In this document: one piece after another, positions 11,682 through 23,373 of the stretch
Numbering within the stretch: position 1 is the first letter of the stretch
Layout: each line of letters begins with the position of its first letter
Source of the DNA: Castanea sativa
Taxonomy: Eukaryota > Streptophyta > Magnoliopsida > Fagales > Fagaceae
Direction: 5' to 3'
Length of the DNA stretch: 64,000 nt
Assembly: GCF_040712315.1 (NCBI RefSeq)
Contig: NC_134017.1
Location: forward strand, 3,998,001-4,062,000
Notes under the pieces: model-generated
Seen by the model: the letters and a program-made list of their open reading frames with translations, nothing else
Databases searched by the model: none
What the model was told of the DNA's origin: nothing
Program-made: the position numbers and the translations under genes

Positions 11682-14600
11682 TCAATAAATATTGTCAGTG
11701 AAGATAGCAATATCACCCTCGCCCCAGTTTAGTTCCTTGGTTTTTTTCTCAATGCTTGTTTTGAATTCCTCTGGCATGTCTTCTATCTTAAACTCACGAA
11801 CACTCTTTAGATTCCCCAACCCAAAAGGGACCTTCAAGCTCTTGCAGGATCGTATCTCCAGCCGCTTCAAGTGTGGCATTGCTTGTTCCTCCACAGTCCA
11901 TTCTTCCAGCTCTTGAAGTAGGAAGAACTTCAGAAACTCAAGCTGGCGAAAGCCTCCATTGGAACAAACCATTCTTTTTCCAATATAAGAACCAGAGAAG
12001 AAACTGAGCGATTTGAGGTTGTAAAACTTCTCCAACTCTGGCATTGGATCATTTGAAAGCTGAGAGGCCGATAAGGTAAGCTCAGTCAGGCTTTGAGGGA
12101 GTCCAATAATGTTTACAATGATGGATGGCTTCAATAGTTTCCCAAACAAATATAGGTCGGAGAGATTTACTAGGCCTGACAAGTGATTCAAATCAATATC
12201 TTGAGGTCGACCCATTTCATCAATTGATTTCAACCTCAATGTTTGAATGTGATTCAATTCCACAAGACTTTTTGCCAATTCATTTTGCTGTGACAAGTCC
12301 AACTGGAATGCCAGTTCCAATTTTCTAAGGTTTTTTAACAACTTGAGGGCATCCTTCAGAGGACTATCGTTATCCATAAATGCACCCCACAGTACTTGGA
12401 GATTTTGCAGTAAATTCCCTCTTAGACGATCCAGAAAATTCCCTCTTTGTTGAGGAGCAAAGCTGCTTCGATAAATTCCATTCATGTATAGGTTTTGAAG
12501 ATTCTGCAACTTCCATATTGACCCTGGAAGAGTATGGATGTAAGTATGCTTCAAATCTAAAGTTTGGAGGTTCACTAACTTGCCAATTGATGATGGGATC
12601 TCCTCTAGGTAAGTCCACCTTAAGCCCAAATATTTTAAACGAGTTAATCTTCCTATACTTCTTGGCAAGTGAGGTCTGAATATATGTTCAAGATCAAGGA
12701 TCTCTAAGTGTAAGAGATGCCCACTTGCAATGCCCATACGAAGGAAGTCACCAATTTCTTTCCCAGGTTTATCTCCTTCTCGGGAGTCAAAGAAGAGAAT
12801 GGAGCTGAGATTTCTGCACTTTTGCAATATAATTCGTGAATTTAGGCTGCTACCATGTCTTTGACTAGAAATGGTATCCATCTGAACAAAATAATAAGGA
12901 AGCCGTTGATCTGGGCTCAAAGTTGAATCCGGTGATTCCAGTCGCGACCAGAGTTCTTGCAGAGCACTAGGTAAGCCACAACTCAGGACCTTCCCGTTGT
13001 GCTTCCTTTCCAGTTCTTGTACCAGGTTGCATTCAATCAAGTGTTTCAAATTCTGCTTTGCCACAGATTCAAGGGGCTTATCAGTTTGTTCTACGAACCC
13101 TTCTGCAACCCACAAAGCCACTAATCTCTTTGCAGAAATTTCAGAATCTTTGGGGAATTGTGCAAAGTGAGAGAGACATTTTATTAGAATCGGAGACAAG
13201 TCTTTTCTATTTGTTTCCCAGTTGTCTCTCCATGGTGCCTGGTAAGGATTGATATGTTCAAGCGCCCTTGACAACTCCCCAGTAGTGAATTCTTTCCCGG
13301 ACAACAGATACCCAGTACTTAAGATGGAAAGCGGCAAGCCCCCACATCTCCTTACAAATTTTTCTGCCAGTCTTTTCGATTCTTGAGAGAGTTGAGGCTC
13401 AGGCACCATCTGTCTAAACAAATCCCAGCTCTCATCTTTAGTTCGTAGTCGGAGTCGGTATGAGAAACAACTTGGGTCAGCATGTGAAGCTACACTCTTG
13501 TCTCGTGTGGTGAGCAAAATTCTGCTCCCATTTTTGTTATCAAGGAATGCTTCTTTTAGAGTATCCCAGGTTTCCTTTCTCATGATATTGTCCAGAACTA
13601 GCAGGTACTTCCTACCCTTCAAGAAATCTTTCACCTCCTTGAACGTGTAATCTTTTACCTTCCCATCCTCAGGAGGTGGCAGGACATCATGTCCTAATAT
13701 TTTTTGGAGCAAATTCTTGTCGTCGTTCATTGAATCAGGTAGAGACACCAAGTATCTGTAATGAAAATGGTTCTGAATATTTTTATTGTTCAAAACCATC
13801 TTTGCCAGAGTTGTCTTACCGATACCTTTCATTCCCACAATTGCATGAGTTGAGAACCGGTCCCTCTTGGTGGTCAGTTGGGTGACTATTTCATGTATGT
13901 CTTCTTCTAAGCCGACCTCCAAGTTTGTCTCTTCCTTAAGTTCAATGCGACATAACTTTATCCTTACCTCAAGAAGTTGGAGGGCTTTCTGGAATTCCCC
14001 TAGTTCTGCAGAGAACTTCTGCCAAGGATCTGTCTCGCTTTGAGTGTTGCTCCTTTTGGAAGTTGAGATTCGTATGTAGGCGTCCAAGGATATATTTGCA
14101 TCTTTAATAATGGCTTTCATTTGATCCTTCCAAGCCGCTTTTGAATTCTTTAAATTCTCTATGCCTTCAACCGCATTTGCTTCTTTGAGAAATTGGTGCA
14201 CTTGATGGAAAAGTTTTTCTAGCTGTTTGAGCTGATAAGTTGCAACGGGTGGCGCATGTTTGAGCTTGTTGCTAAAGTCGTCAAGAAGAACTATAATATT
14301 CTTTTCAAGGGTGGTGGCCTGAGTTTGCTTTTGTGGAGACAGGTGGACAGGTTGTGATTGATATCTTTTGACAAAGGTGAAACCAAACTCTTGCTTTCTC
14401 AGAAAGAGACGCGAGAGACGACTCTCCATGCCCGAAAAACTCTTCATGAGCTTACGGCTTGTTATCAAATTACCAAAATACGGAAGCCAGCTAATTAGAG
14501 TTGGGATTTTCTGTTTCCTCTCAATTTCATGTTGTATTTCGTCGATGGTGTCATGCGCTTCCTCCACCCAGGCCTCTTCGATTTTACTTTCCAAGATAAG

Positions 14601-15338
14601 CCCTTCTAAATCTTGCAGGAAAGCAATCAGTAGCTGAAGTGGAAAGTTGATGGAGTACGCTACTTCCTTTTGCTTTTCAGACACTAAATCTGGAGTCATA
14701 CTGATAAGGACTTTTAATTTCTTTTCAATAGAGGCACTTTTTGCATGTTTTTGGTAAGGCTTCCTCTTGTCTTCCTCTATTGGTCTGTCCTGCAGGCTTC
14801 TAACAGCAGACCTTGACGACTCAACAAATTTACAGATTTGTTCTCTGTGTATCTCCACAATTTGAACATTTATCTCAGAACTGCACGAATCCATGTCAAT
14901 CTGGAGGGTATGAATTTTTTTGTAATCCGGGAAACCAAAGAAAATCCATTTCAGGGATTTTCTTCTTTCACTCAGTTCGTCGTAGGTTTTTCTCCAATCC
15001 TGTACATTGCGAACCACAGTTTTGGTTGCATCCACCCATCCTCTCGTAACATCATTTAGTCGTACAGTGGCTACTGATCTCAGTTGGGAATTCCCAAGTT
15101 GGTGGGCTTTCTCATCTATTTTTCTCCCTGATTCTGAAACAGCTTCTACATCTTTTAGGAGAGCATCCAAGAGCTTGATTTCCCAGCTAACCTTCTCGAA
15201 ACGCTTCTTCAACCGTTGAAAGGATCTATAACTCCGCAAAATGATAATGATGAGGGCAGACAAGAGAACAATGAGGAGTATGGAGAAATCAAGAACATAA
15301 AAATTGAAAAGATTAGAAAACACTGGTGAAATGGCCAT
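11682..15338 (-). CDS. NB-LRR (NLR) disease resistance protein with N-terminal membrane segment
   Basis: An intact intron-less frame of 1218 residues starts at an ATG. Residues ~15-34 form a hydrophobic helix that could anchor the protein in a membrane. Residues ~40-430 hold three coiled-coil, Rx-N-like segments, each with a tryptophan motif (GWVD ~100, AWVE ~256, AWKD ~402). The NB-ARC part shows a P-loop GMKGIGKTT (~502-510), kinase-2 LLVLDNI (~579-585, usual second Asp replaced by Asn), RNBS-B GSRILLTTR (~604) and CGGLPL (~665). The usual MHD motif is not visible; the corresponding place reads CGLPSALQELW (~787). Leucine-rich repeats fill ~870-1190. NLRs sense pathogen effectors and trigger immunity. 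At 1218 residues it is longer than many CNLs because of the N-terminal part. A repeat-family relic lies just upstream. Function is inferred from domains only. Confidence 0.93.
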   Translation of the reverse strand: MAISPVFSNLFNFYVLDFSILLIVLLSALIIIILRSYRSFQRLKKRFEKVSWEIKLLDALLKDVEAVSESGRKIDEKAHQLGNSQLRSVATVRLNDVTRGWVDATKTVVRNVQDWRKTYDELSERRKSLKWIFFGFPDYKKIHTLQIDMDSCSSEINVQIVEIHREQICKFVESSRSAVRSLQDRPIEEDKRKPYQKHAKSASIEKKLKVLISMTPDLVSEKQKEVAYSINFPLQLLIAFLQDLEGLILESKIEEAWVEEAHDTIDEIQHEIERKQKIPTLISWLPYFGNLITSRKLMKSFSGMESRLSRLFLRKQEFGFTFVKRYQSQPVHLSPQKQTQATTLEKNIIVLLDDFSNKLKHAPPVATYQLKQLEKLFHQVHQFLKEANAVEGIENLKNSKAAWKDQMKAIIKDANISLDAYIRISTSKRSNTQSETDPWQKFSAELGEFQKALQLLEVRIKLCRIELKEETNLEVGLEEDIHEIVTQLTTKRDRFSTHAIVGMKGIGKTTLAKMVLNNKNIQNHFHYRYLVSLPDSMNDDKNLLQKILGHDVLPPPEDGKVKDYTFKEVKDFLKGRKYLLVLDNIMRKETWDTLKEAFLDNKNGSRILLTTRDKSVASHADPSCFSYRLRLRTKDESWDLFRQMVPEPQLSQESKRLAEKFVRRCGGLPLSILSTGYLLSGKEFTTGELSRALEHINPYQAPWRDNWETNRKDLSPILIKCLSHFAQFPKDSEISAKRLVALWVAEGFVEQTDKPLESVAKQNLKHLIECNLVQELERKHNGKVLSCGLPSALQELWSRLESPDSTLSPDQRLPYYFVQMDTISSQRHGSSLNSRIILQKCRNLSSILFFDSREGDKPGKEIGDFLRMGIASGHLLHLEILDLEHIFRPHLPRSIGRLTRLKYLGLRWTYLEEIPSSIGKLVNLQTLDLKHTYIHTLPGSIWKLQNLQNLYMNGIYRSSFAPQQRGNFLDRLRGNLLQNLQVLWGAFMDNDSPLKDALKLLKNLRKLELAFQLDLSQQNELAKSLVELNHIQTLRLKSIDEMGRPQDIDLNHLSGLVNLSDLYLFGKLLKPSIIVNIIGLPQSLTELTLSASQLSNDPMPELEKFYNLKSLSFFSGSYIGKRMVCSNGGFRQLEFLKFFLLQELEEWTVEEQAMPHLKRLEIRSCKSLKVPFGLGNLKSVREFKIEDMPEEFKTSIEKKTKELNWGEGDIAIFTDNIY

Positions 15339-15361
15339 GGGTGCTCTCTGGTATAGGCAAC

Positions 15362-15660
15362 AGAGCTTGTAGAACTAACTGAATTTACATCATTTCCTTC
15401 ATAAGAAGAAAATGGCCATTACTTGGTTCAAAAGTGAGAATACTGAATAAGAATGCAACGGCCATTACATGGTTAAAAATGAGATTACTGAATAAGACAA
15501 TATATAATATGTGAATCGAGGGATATACAAAACAAACTTACGCAAGAAATTATTCCTTGATAAAAAGAAAAAGTCATTTCTTGGTTGAAAAGTGATCATT
15601 ACTAAATCACGAAGAATAGAATTTGTGTGAAACAAGTGGTATACCAACCAAAGCTACGTG
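15362..15660. repeat. Partial copies of the dispersed ~215-bp repeat family, upstream of the NLR
   Basis: Motifs TTGAAAAGTGATCATTACTAAAT, GAAGAATAGAAT and GGTATACCAA match units of the arrays at 23.5-25.3 kb and 45.9-48.5 kb. About one and a half shortened units are present, beginning some 25 bases upstream of the NLR start codon, so they lie where its 5' UTR or promoter should be. Confidence 0.65.
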
Positions 15661-15708
15661 AAAACTCACTTGAACTGCACAGATGCTTTAATGAAATGAA
15701 AACGACCT

Positions 15709-15789
15709 GCAAAGAAAGGAAGTACACGAAGATTGAATTGGAAACTTCTAGTTTTATTTCTATATCAGAGAGTACAAATGAATTAGCAA

Positions 15790-15857
<68 letters not shown>

Positions 15858-16083
15858 CACAACAGAGTAACAGAAAAATGGCGCCAAAATAGGTAAATTA
15901 ACTAACTCTCAACAGCTTAACAAACTCCCTAACTCAACCAATCAACTTGACAGCTGGACCTCCTAGCTGCTCTTCTTTCTTTCCTTTGCACGTGCAACTT
16001 GTGCTGAACTAATTGATGTCGTCTTCTTCTTCTTCTTGTCGTTTGCTCCAGTCTGTTGTTTAGCCATCACTTCAATTTCAACA
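15709..16083 (-). repeat. Probable 3' LTR of a Ty1/copia element
   Basis: Reading on the minus strand, the copia gene ends at 16098. A purine-rich tract follows (CTTGAGGGGGAG, complement of 16084-16095), and then TGTTGAAATTGAAG begins at 16083, as copia LTRs do. The far end is set at a possible ...TTTGCA near 15709 but is uncertain. The LTR contains a (TA)n microsatellite at 15793-15856. Confidence 0.6.
15793..15856. repeat. (TA)n microsatellite
   Basis: About 32 uninterrupted TA dinucleotides lie inside the presumed copia LTR. Confidence 0.95.
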
Positions 16084-16097
16084 CTCCCCCTCAAGTC

Positions 16098-18205
16098 CTA
16101 AATTGCAAGCTCTATGACTTGAACAGAATAAGCTACCTTCAATTGCCTTGGAACAAAAATATCCTTTATGCCCAACTTTTTTGAAAGTCTTACAAAAGAT
16201 GAAAATCCCAAGGCCATGGTAAATATGTCAGCTACTTGAGAATTGGTTGCAATGTGAAAGGTCTTGATCATGGCTTTCATAATCTTGTCTCTTACTTGGT
16301 GGCAGTCCACCTCAATATGCTTAATCCTCTCATGAAAGGCTGGATTAGCAGCTATGTATAATGCTGTTTGATTATTACAAAACAACATAGCTGGTATAGG
16401 ATGCTCAATTTTCAAATCCTTGAGTAATTGCAGCACCCAAGTGATTTCACAAGCAACACTGGTCATTACTCTATACTCAGCTTCAACTAAGGACCTTGAA
16501 ACCACTCCCTACTTCTTTGACCTCCAAGATAGTAAGTAGGGCTATAAATGAGTCAAGTTTTGTCGAGTAGTGCATGGTTAAGCTTGGCTTGTCAAGAAAA
16601 GTCAAAAGCTTAAGCTTGGCTTGAGCTCGTGACAAGCCTAAAAATAAGGTTTGAGCTTGAGCTCGTGGAAAAGCCAAAAAGCTTGAGCTTGGCTTAGCTT
16701 GGCTTGGCTTGGCTTGATTAATTAGTCAAGCCAAGCTCAAGCTTAATAACAAGCTCAAACTCAAGCTCAAGTCAAGCTTTTGAGCTTGAAACCAAAAAAA
16801 AAATTACATTATTAAATGTTTAAATCTCTAAAATTAAGAAGAGAAAAAATAGTATACTCATTCTATTATTCATCTAGTCCTACTTTTGATTACTCATTAT
16901 TCAAATTAAAATTTTACATAATTAAATTTATTCATTTATCATTCATTGTCTATAATTTCAGCAGTTATTCAAAATACAATTTATAGATTCACTTTAGATG
17001 GTGAACTAGATAAAATACTTGTTTGTAATTATTATAAATCAGAAAATACTAACATGTTTCATAATTTTACTTTTGATGACTAATGAGGAAGGATCATAGG
17101 TGGCCCACTTAATTTATTTTTAAATGTAACTATAATATAAAGTGGTTTTTGGTTAGTTTAGAGGGAAGGAAAAAAATTAAGGTAATGGGTAGTGGTCTTA
17201 TGTTGGCCATGTCATTATTAAGATATGTGTAATGAGCATATTAAGTTAACACATATAAACTTATAAATGACTTTATACTTGAATTATTTTGTATCAAGCC
17301 TAACAACTCACGAGCTTGTTCATGAACAAATTTTTTTGCTTGGGCTCGGTTTGTTTATTAAGCGAGCCTAAAACTAAGGCTCAAGCTTGGCTTATTTATA
17401 AACAAACAAATATGAATGAGCTTTTTATTGAGCCTAGCCCAAGTTGTTCATGATCGACTTGTTTCATTTACAGCCCTAATATTAAGGAATCCCCTAAGTA
17501 AACTACACAGCCTGTTAAAGACCTCCAAGTATCAGGGCATCAACCCCAATCCACATCACAAAAGGACTTGATATGCAGATTTGAATTGCTATAGAAAAAG
17601 ATTCATTTCCCTGGTGAACCTTTAATATATTGAAGCACTCTGTGAGCTGCAAGTAAATGAGGTTCTTTTGGCTGTGATAGAGATTGGCTTAATCTATGCA
17701 CAGCATAGGCGATGTCTGGTCTTGTCAAGGTCAAATAGAGAAGTCTTCCAATTAATCTTCTGAATTGTGCAAGGTCTGCTAGGGGCTTGCCTTCATACTT
17801 AGACAAACTCAGATTCTGCTCCATAGGAAACTTAACTGGCTTAGAACCAATGAAACCTATATCTTTCAAGATCTCTAGAGCATATTTTCTCTAGTTCAAA
17901 CTAATTTCTTCATTAGTTCTAGCTACCTCAAGTCCCAAGAAATATCTTAGTGATCCAAGGTCTTTTATACCAAATTTATCATCAAGCAACTTCTTTAAAC
18001 TGTTAACACAAGTAGGATTATTCCTAGTGAGCAATATGTCATCCACATAAACTAAGAGCACTGTAAAAGAGGAACCTTGGGTATGAGTAAACAATGAGTA
18101 ATCATATTTTGATTGAATGAACCCGATCTGTAGAATTGATGTAGAACAGACTGTACATGCCTTCTTGGAGTAGCAGAGGCGTCGGAAGTCACAACGCAAG
18201 ATCAA
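16098..18205 (-). pseudogene. Ty1/copia pol 3' half (reverse transcriptase-RNase H), truncated and split
   Basis: On the minus strand, 18205-17891 carries the copia reverse transcriptase with the catalytic YVDD box (LLVYVDDILL) and the KDLGSLRYFLGLE motif. 17869-17603 continues in the same frame after one TAG stop with [10 protein letters not shown], and 16505-16098 holds the RNase H end ([30 protein letters not shown]). A hAT-like MITE (16537-17478) splits RNase H. At least four further in-frame stops lie between the blocks. Everything upstream of the RT active-site region (gag, protease, integrase) and the 5' LTR are missing. It is a dead 3' half only. Confidence 0.9.
16537..17478. mobile_element. 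hAT-like MITE nested in the copia RNase H region
   Basis: Terminal inverted repeats read TAGGGCTATAAATGA on the left and TAGGGCTGTAAATGA read inward from the right. Flanking 8-bp copies ATAGTAAG (16529-16536) and ATATTAAG (17479-17486) match at 7 of 8 bases. Subterminal regions are packed with AAGCTTGGCTTGAGC-like motifs in both orientations. No coding region is present. Removing it rejoins the copia reading text. Confidence 0.85.
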
Positions 18206-18809
18206 GGGGGGCGCTAGTAGTGGCCATCAGGGTGACAATATTGGAATTGTATAAAATTTAGTAGGTTAAAGGGAAACAGCATTTTGATCCAGACTCATAA
18301 ACCATAAGCGTAGCATAAATTTAGGAAAATTTCATCGTTAAGGCCTTGAAAATAGTGTTTTTTCTATTTATAGTAATATTTTTTTTTTCCTTTAATAACT
18401 TTTAATTTAAAAGTCAGAATAATGTTCCATCTATTTTGGGACAATCCTTAAGGTCAGTAGTTTATGATTTTGCATTTAACCCAATTTTGCCATTTTTTAT
18501 AATTTTCAAAATTTTGTTACCTAATCGCATAATTAGTGTGAATTAGGGTTTTGGACGTTTCCTAGTCATCCTAGGGTTTTACGTTTCAGTATTTATATAT
18601 TTTGTAGCCGTCAAAGGGAAATCAGACTATTATCAATAAGCAAATACTTTTTGTTAAATTATTTCTTTGGTGGATCCCAATTTTCATCTCCTTATGGATT
18701 CAGGGAAACCCCTCGTGGATTCGTGGTTACTACCAGAAGCTAATAGTTTAATTTTTGTTCTATCAAGAGAGCATCATGTGTGTTTACTTCAAGCTTCTAC
18801 AACATTAGT
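18206..18809 (+). repeat. Probable 5' LTR and leader end of a decayed Ty3/gypsy element
   Basis: No gene lies here. The stretch ends at a tRNA-Met-type primer-binding site and carries a TATA-like TATTTATATATTT near 18590, so its right part is probably a 5' LTR. The left end cannot be placed and the matching 3' LTR is not in the expected place. Confidence 0.45.
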
Positions 18810-18822
18810 TGGTATCAGAGCC
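18810..18822 (+). other. Primer-binding site, initiator tRNA-Met type
   Basis: TGGTATCAGAGCC is the usual plant LTR-retrotransposon PBS complementary to the 3' end of initiator tRNA-Met. It stands directly upstream of the gag relic. Confidence 0.8.
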
Positions 18823-18841
18823 TTGACTAACCCTAGTCTGA

Positions 18842-21137
18842 TGGCTAATTGGCGAGACGGTGACCACCCCCACAATGACAGCGGTGACGACGTCAACAAC
18901 CCAGTCCTCACTAGCGCTGAGTTCCTTGATTTTCATGATGAAAATCAACAGGTTTGTGATTCAACACAATAGACTCTGGACCAAATTCAAGAAGTGGTTG
19001 CCACCCTACTTAATCGAAACCCTAATCGTAATGACGAAGAGTGACGTAATAACTGAGCATGTGGCCCTCCCCATTGTGGTCCAAATCAGAACATGCAGCA
19101 AGACTACAATGAAGACAACAACAAGGATAAAGAGTATGCAAAGAGAGTCCTTGGGAATCATTATGGTCCTACGAGGGATAATGGCTGAGATTATTAGGAG
19201 TAGAGGGACTATCAGATGTAAGTAGAGTTACCATCCTTTAATGGTAATGTCTCCATTAAAGAGTATCTGGATTGGGTCAGCGAGGTGGAGAAGTTTTTTG
19301 ATTATATGGGTACTGCAGATGACAAACAGGTGTGTTTGGTGGCTTAAAAATTGAAGGGAGGAGCATTTGCCTGGAGGGATCGTGTTCAACTAAACCATAC
19401 CCATGAGAGAAAGCTTCCTATATGATCGTGGAGGAGGATGAAGAGATTAATGGTAGATCAATTCTTACCACTAGATTACTAGTAGGAGTTGTTTAGACAG
19501 TACCAGGATTGCAGGCAGGGTACTCAAAAAGTTAATGAATATATGGAATAGTTTGACAAGTTGGCAAATTGCAATGATTTAGAGGAAACTAAAGATCAAC
19601 GGATATCCAGATTTTTACATAGGCTGCGAGTTCCATTCGAGATCAAGTATCCTTACAAACCCTATATACTTTAAATGAGGCTGTAACCCTATATAAGAAA
19701 ATAGAATATCAACATCTCAGGGTAGGTCTGAAGTTTTCCAACCGTATTTCAGAGTTATCTAGTTCCACTGCCAACAAAGGTAAATAGCCCATGTTTACAC
19801 CACTATTATAACCTATGGTTAGGGAGAATTGTGGTGTAAACCAGTCCATAGTGGCAATAGTAGGTTTCGTAGCCCAACTGATAGCAAACGCCAACCCCTA
19901 TGCTAGGCCAACTAGGAATAAGTGCTACAGGTGCAGAAAACTAGGACATCGATCTAGTACTTGCCCTAAGCAAGCCGTAGTGAATCTGGTGGTGGTAGAA
20001 GGGGGCAAGGTAGACTGTGAACAGGAGGGTGAAGAGGTGTATAATGATGCTGATCCATATGCCTATGATCCTAATGAGGTTCAGGGAGATGAAGAAGGCA
20101 TGCCATTAAGGAGATCTTTAGTGATTCAAAGGTTGTTGCTCACACTAAGGGCGGATCACAATAATCAGTAGAATGAGATCTTCCAATCATGTTGCACCAT
20201 CCGTGACTTGATCATTGACAGTGGCAGTAAAGAGAACATCGCATCTAAGAGTTTGGTTACCAAGCTGGGGCTGAAGACAGAAAAGCATCTCTCTCCGTAC
20301 AATATAGGTTGGATTAAGAAAGGTATGAAAACTCTTGTTACTCAACAATGTCGTGTTACTTTTTCTATGGGTAAATGTTATGAAGATGAAGTTATTTGTG
20401 ATGTTGTTGAAATGGATGCATGTCATTTAATATTGGGTAAACCTTGGCAGTATGATGTAGATACTACTCATAGGTGTAAGGATAATGTGTATGTGTTCAT
20501 TAAGAATGGTTGAAAACTTGTCCTTGGTCCTATTAAGGAAGGCAGTGTACCCAAAGCTTCTAAAGTGGAGGGGAAGTCATCACTTCTCATAGTCAACAAT
20601 GAGGATGAGTTTGACAGTGAGTGTAAGGAGCTGGAACAGGTTTATGTAGTAGTGGTGACGGATGGAATGCCGAAGAAGGTTGCTGAGATATCTGATGCAA
20701 TTTAACCTTTGATTAAGGAGTTTGAAGAGTTGTTTCTAGAGGAGTTCCCTACAAGTTTACCACCAATTCGTGACATCCAGCATTGCATTGATTTAGCTTC
20801 TGGAGCTAGTCTACCAAATTTGCCACATTACAGGATGAATCCTCAAGAGGGTCGGATTCTACAGGGTCAGGTGGATGAGCTTCTGAGCAAGGGGCAGATT
20901 AGGGAGAGTATAAGTCTATGTGTAGTACCAGCATTATTAACATTGAAGAAGGATGGGAGATGGCATATGTGTGTGGATAGTCGAGCCATCAACATAATCA
21001 CCATCAGGTATCAATTTCCTATTCCCCGACTACATGACATGTTTGATATGATCACCTCCACCATTTATTCCGATAGGTTTACTGGAAAACTCCGTAGGAA
21101 AAAGCTAAGGCTAACTCATCCCTTTTATTTGAGGTAA
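18842..21137 (+). pseudogene. Ty3/gypsy gag-protease-RT relic, probably chromovirus
   Basis: From the ATG at 18842 a gag-like text with many stops runs to about 19700 (SIKEYLDWVSEVEKFFDYMG is readable). A CCHC knuckle CYRCRKLGHRSSTC follows at 19923-19964, then a protease LIIDSGS motif near 20210 and an RT start ([21 protein letters not shown]) near 20760-20990. The text breaks off after the FPIPRLHDM motif at about 21060, before the catalytic YxDD box. The rest of pol is absent. The order and wording closely parallel the intact chromovirus at 54605-61504, so the lineage is probably the same. Confidence 0.85.
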
Positions 21138-23225
21138 AAATTCCTAATATTTTTGGTAGGTTTTATACTTTTGCTTGAGATTCTTTTAATCTATGCTTTG
21201 AAAGTGATATTCATGTGATTTATGAGCTTTGGAAGTGATATTTATGTGTTTATATGTATGGGTTTGGTCTTGGTGGATTTATTTGATGAATGAGTTTATT
21301 TGGAACTAGTTAAAGATTTAAATGGATTGTATTAGAGGATATTGTGATTATGGTTTCATATGTCTCTTGATAATGCTGTGTAAACCTTGTGGGAACTACT
21401 TATAAATTGTTAAGATTTTAGTATTAGGGAGATGATCTTGAATGGGTTAATTATAAATTGGAGTCTATGCCTTGTGAATTGAATTGTTGGGTAGCTTTGG
21501 AAGTGGGATACATTACTTGTGAGGTTAAATACTTAGGCTTGCCTAATCAATTGCTTATTTAGCAATCTCTAATTCGTAGCTTGATGCAATGTCAAGCTTT
21601 ATACTTATTGTGATAGGTTTTCTTAGTATTGTTTAGGTTCTAACTAATCACCTTTGGAGCTTGGAGAATTAAGCTTTTTGCGGTTGCAAGGTAAGTAGTT
21701 TTTCAATGGGATTTTTGGGAAATAACCATGTTGCATAAATGTTGATTTTTTTTTGCCAAACATATTTTGGAAAATTATTTGTGGTACTATGTTTCTAAAA
21801 AGTGTTGTGGTGTGACATTGCTATATAAGATTTTTTATGAAAATCGCATCATGTTTAATAGTGCATATAAGATAATGCATGAATATTTGGCATGGAAAAG
21901 ACAAGCATTTTTTAATTCTTTTGATAATGGATTTCATGGATTTATGGTATTATTTAAAATACTAAGGACATTTTTTTTAACTTGTTTTATTTAGGAAATT
22001 GATGCAAAACATTTTTGACAAGAAATGGTTTTGAGGACTTTGAGAATATTGTGGATATTTGATTACTGAAATATTTTATGAAACTACTTGAAAGTAAACT
22101 ATGTATATTAAATACATTTAACTTGTGAGCTTTTGATGTGGGTTTGCCCTTGTGCTATGATATTGGTGATTTCCCCGTCTTTGTGATGTGTGATTACCCC
22201 ATCTTTACAACGACAAGCTAGTTCGGAGGCTCCCACTTTACAACGTGTGGGTGAGGTTACTGTCCATAGGGCCAAAAGCCACATGCAAAAGGGGTGTTGT
22301 GTGACGCATCATTCCCTACTACCCATAGGGGGGAAGAGGTAAATCCTTGAGGGTGTGGGTGAGGCTAGGTAGGCCCAATAGACCACATGCCAAAAGAGGT
22401 ACATATCATGCTAGTGTGTTTGGGTTCTGACCCGTATGTGGTGGTGTGATGTCTTGGTGACATTTCCCTCTTTATGGCACCTTGGGTGAGGTTTCTGGTT
22501 TTGAAATGGCATTGGGTATTTTTTATGGCTCATAGTGAATAAAATATAGTTTCATAGCTATTTTGGGATGCTTGGTGCTATATTATTTCTATCATTCTTG
22601 TCGTGTTGTTAATGAAATTTTTTTTGCATACATTAAATCGAAATTCCAAAATTATAGCATGTTTTGTAAAATGCTCATTATCATGAAACTTGCATTTCCC
22701 CAACCCTCATTAATTATGCTAGTTACTGGGCTTTAACTCATCCCACCATCTAACTGTTTTTCAAATCAATTAGCTATACCTCGAGTATGGAGCTTACAAT
22801 ATTTGGTAGTAATTGGAGTGTTATGTTAAATTAAGAGACTTTTGCTGTAAATGGCTGGTAACTCAACCTTGCTATGTTTAACGGGGCCATAATTAATTCT
22901 ATTAGGGGTTGGGCACTTAAGGTTTGTTAGCCTTAGGTGTGGTAGGCCTAGATTTGATGTTGAGGTTGTCTATTCTTGATAAGATTGCAACCTTGTGTAA
23001 TCCATTTGGAGTTTTGTAATATATTCATGTATTGAGTCGAGGAACTTGAATTTTAGTTATTGCTTGTAAATGTGCTATGGAGCTTTGACTTGTAATGTGG
23101 AGATTTCAGTATGGTTATATATTCTTATCATGTGGAAAAGAAAAGAAAAATCTCCTATAGTTTATCTCTTGATGGTTCTTTTATCATGCCTTGGACCCTT
23201 TTGGGTTTGGGGCGCGATATTTATG
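21138..23225 (+). repeat. Long Ty3/gypsy LTR fragment (Tekay/Del-like), 5' truncated
   Basis: There is no gene. The stretch ends in GGTTTGGGGCGCGATA, followed by TGATATCTGAGCTTAGG (23224-23240), which looks like a mutated LTR end plus tRNA-Met PBS. Long LTRs of about 2 kb with a GTGGGTGAGGTTACTG-type middle section (22240-22260) suit the Tekay/Del group, but this lineage call is by impression. The left end is fused to the truncated RT of the preceding element. Confidence 0.5.
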
Positions 23226-23373
23226 ATATCTGAGCTTAGGTTATGATTCTGTAGACTTTTGAAGTTAGGAAATGATCATGATTAGAGTCAAAGCACTAGG
23301 TTTTGTTGTAGTAAATCATGCAAAGGTGGTTTCTTTTGGGTAGTTTAGGTGGGGAACTATTTTACGTGTTAAA

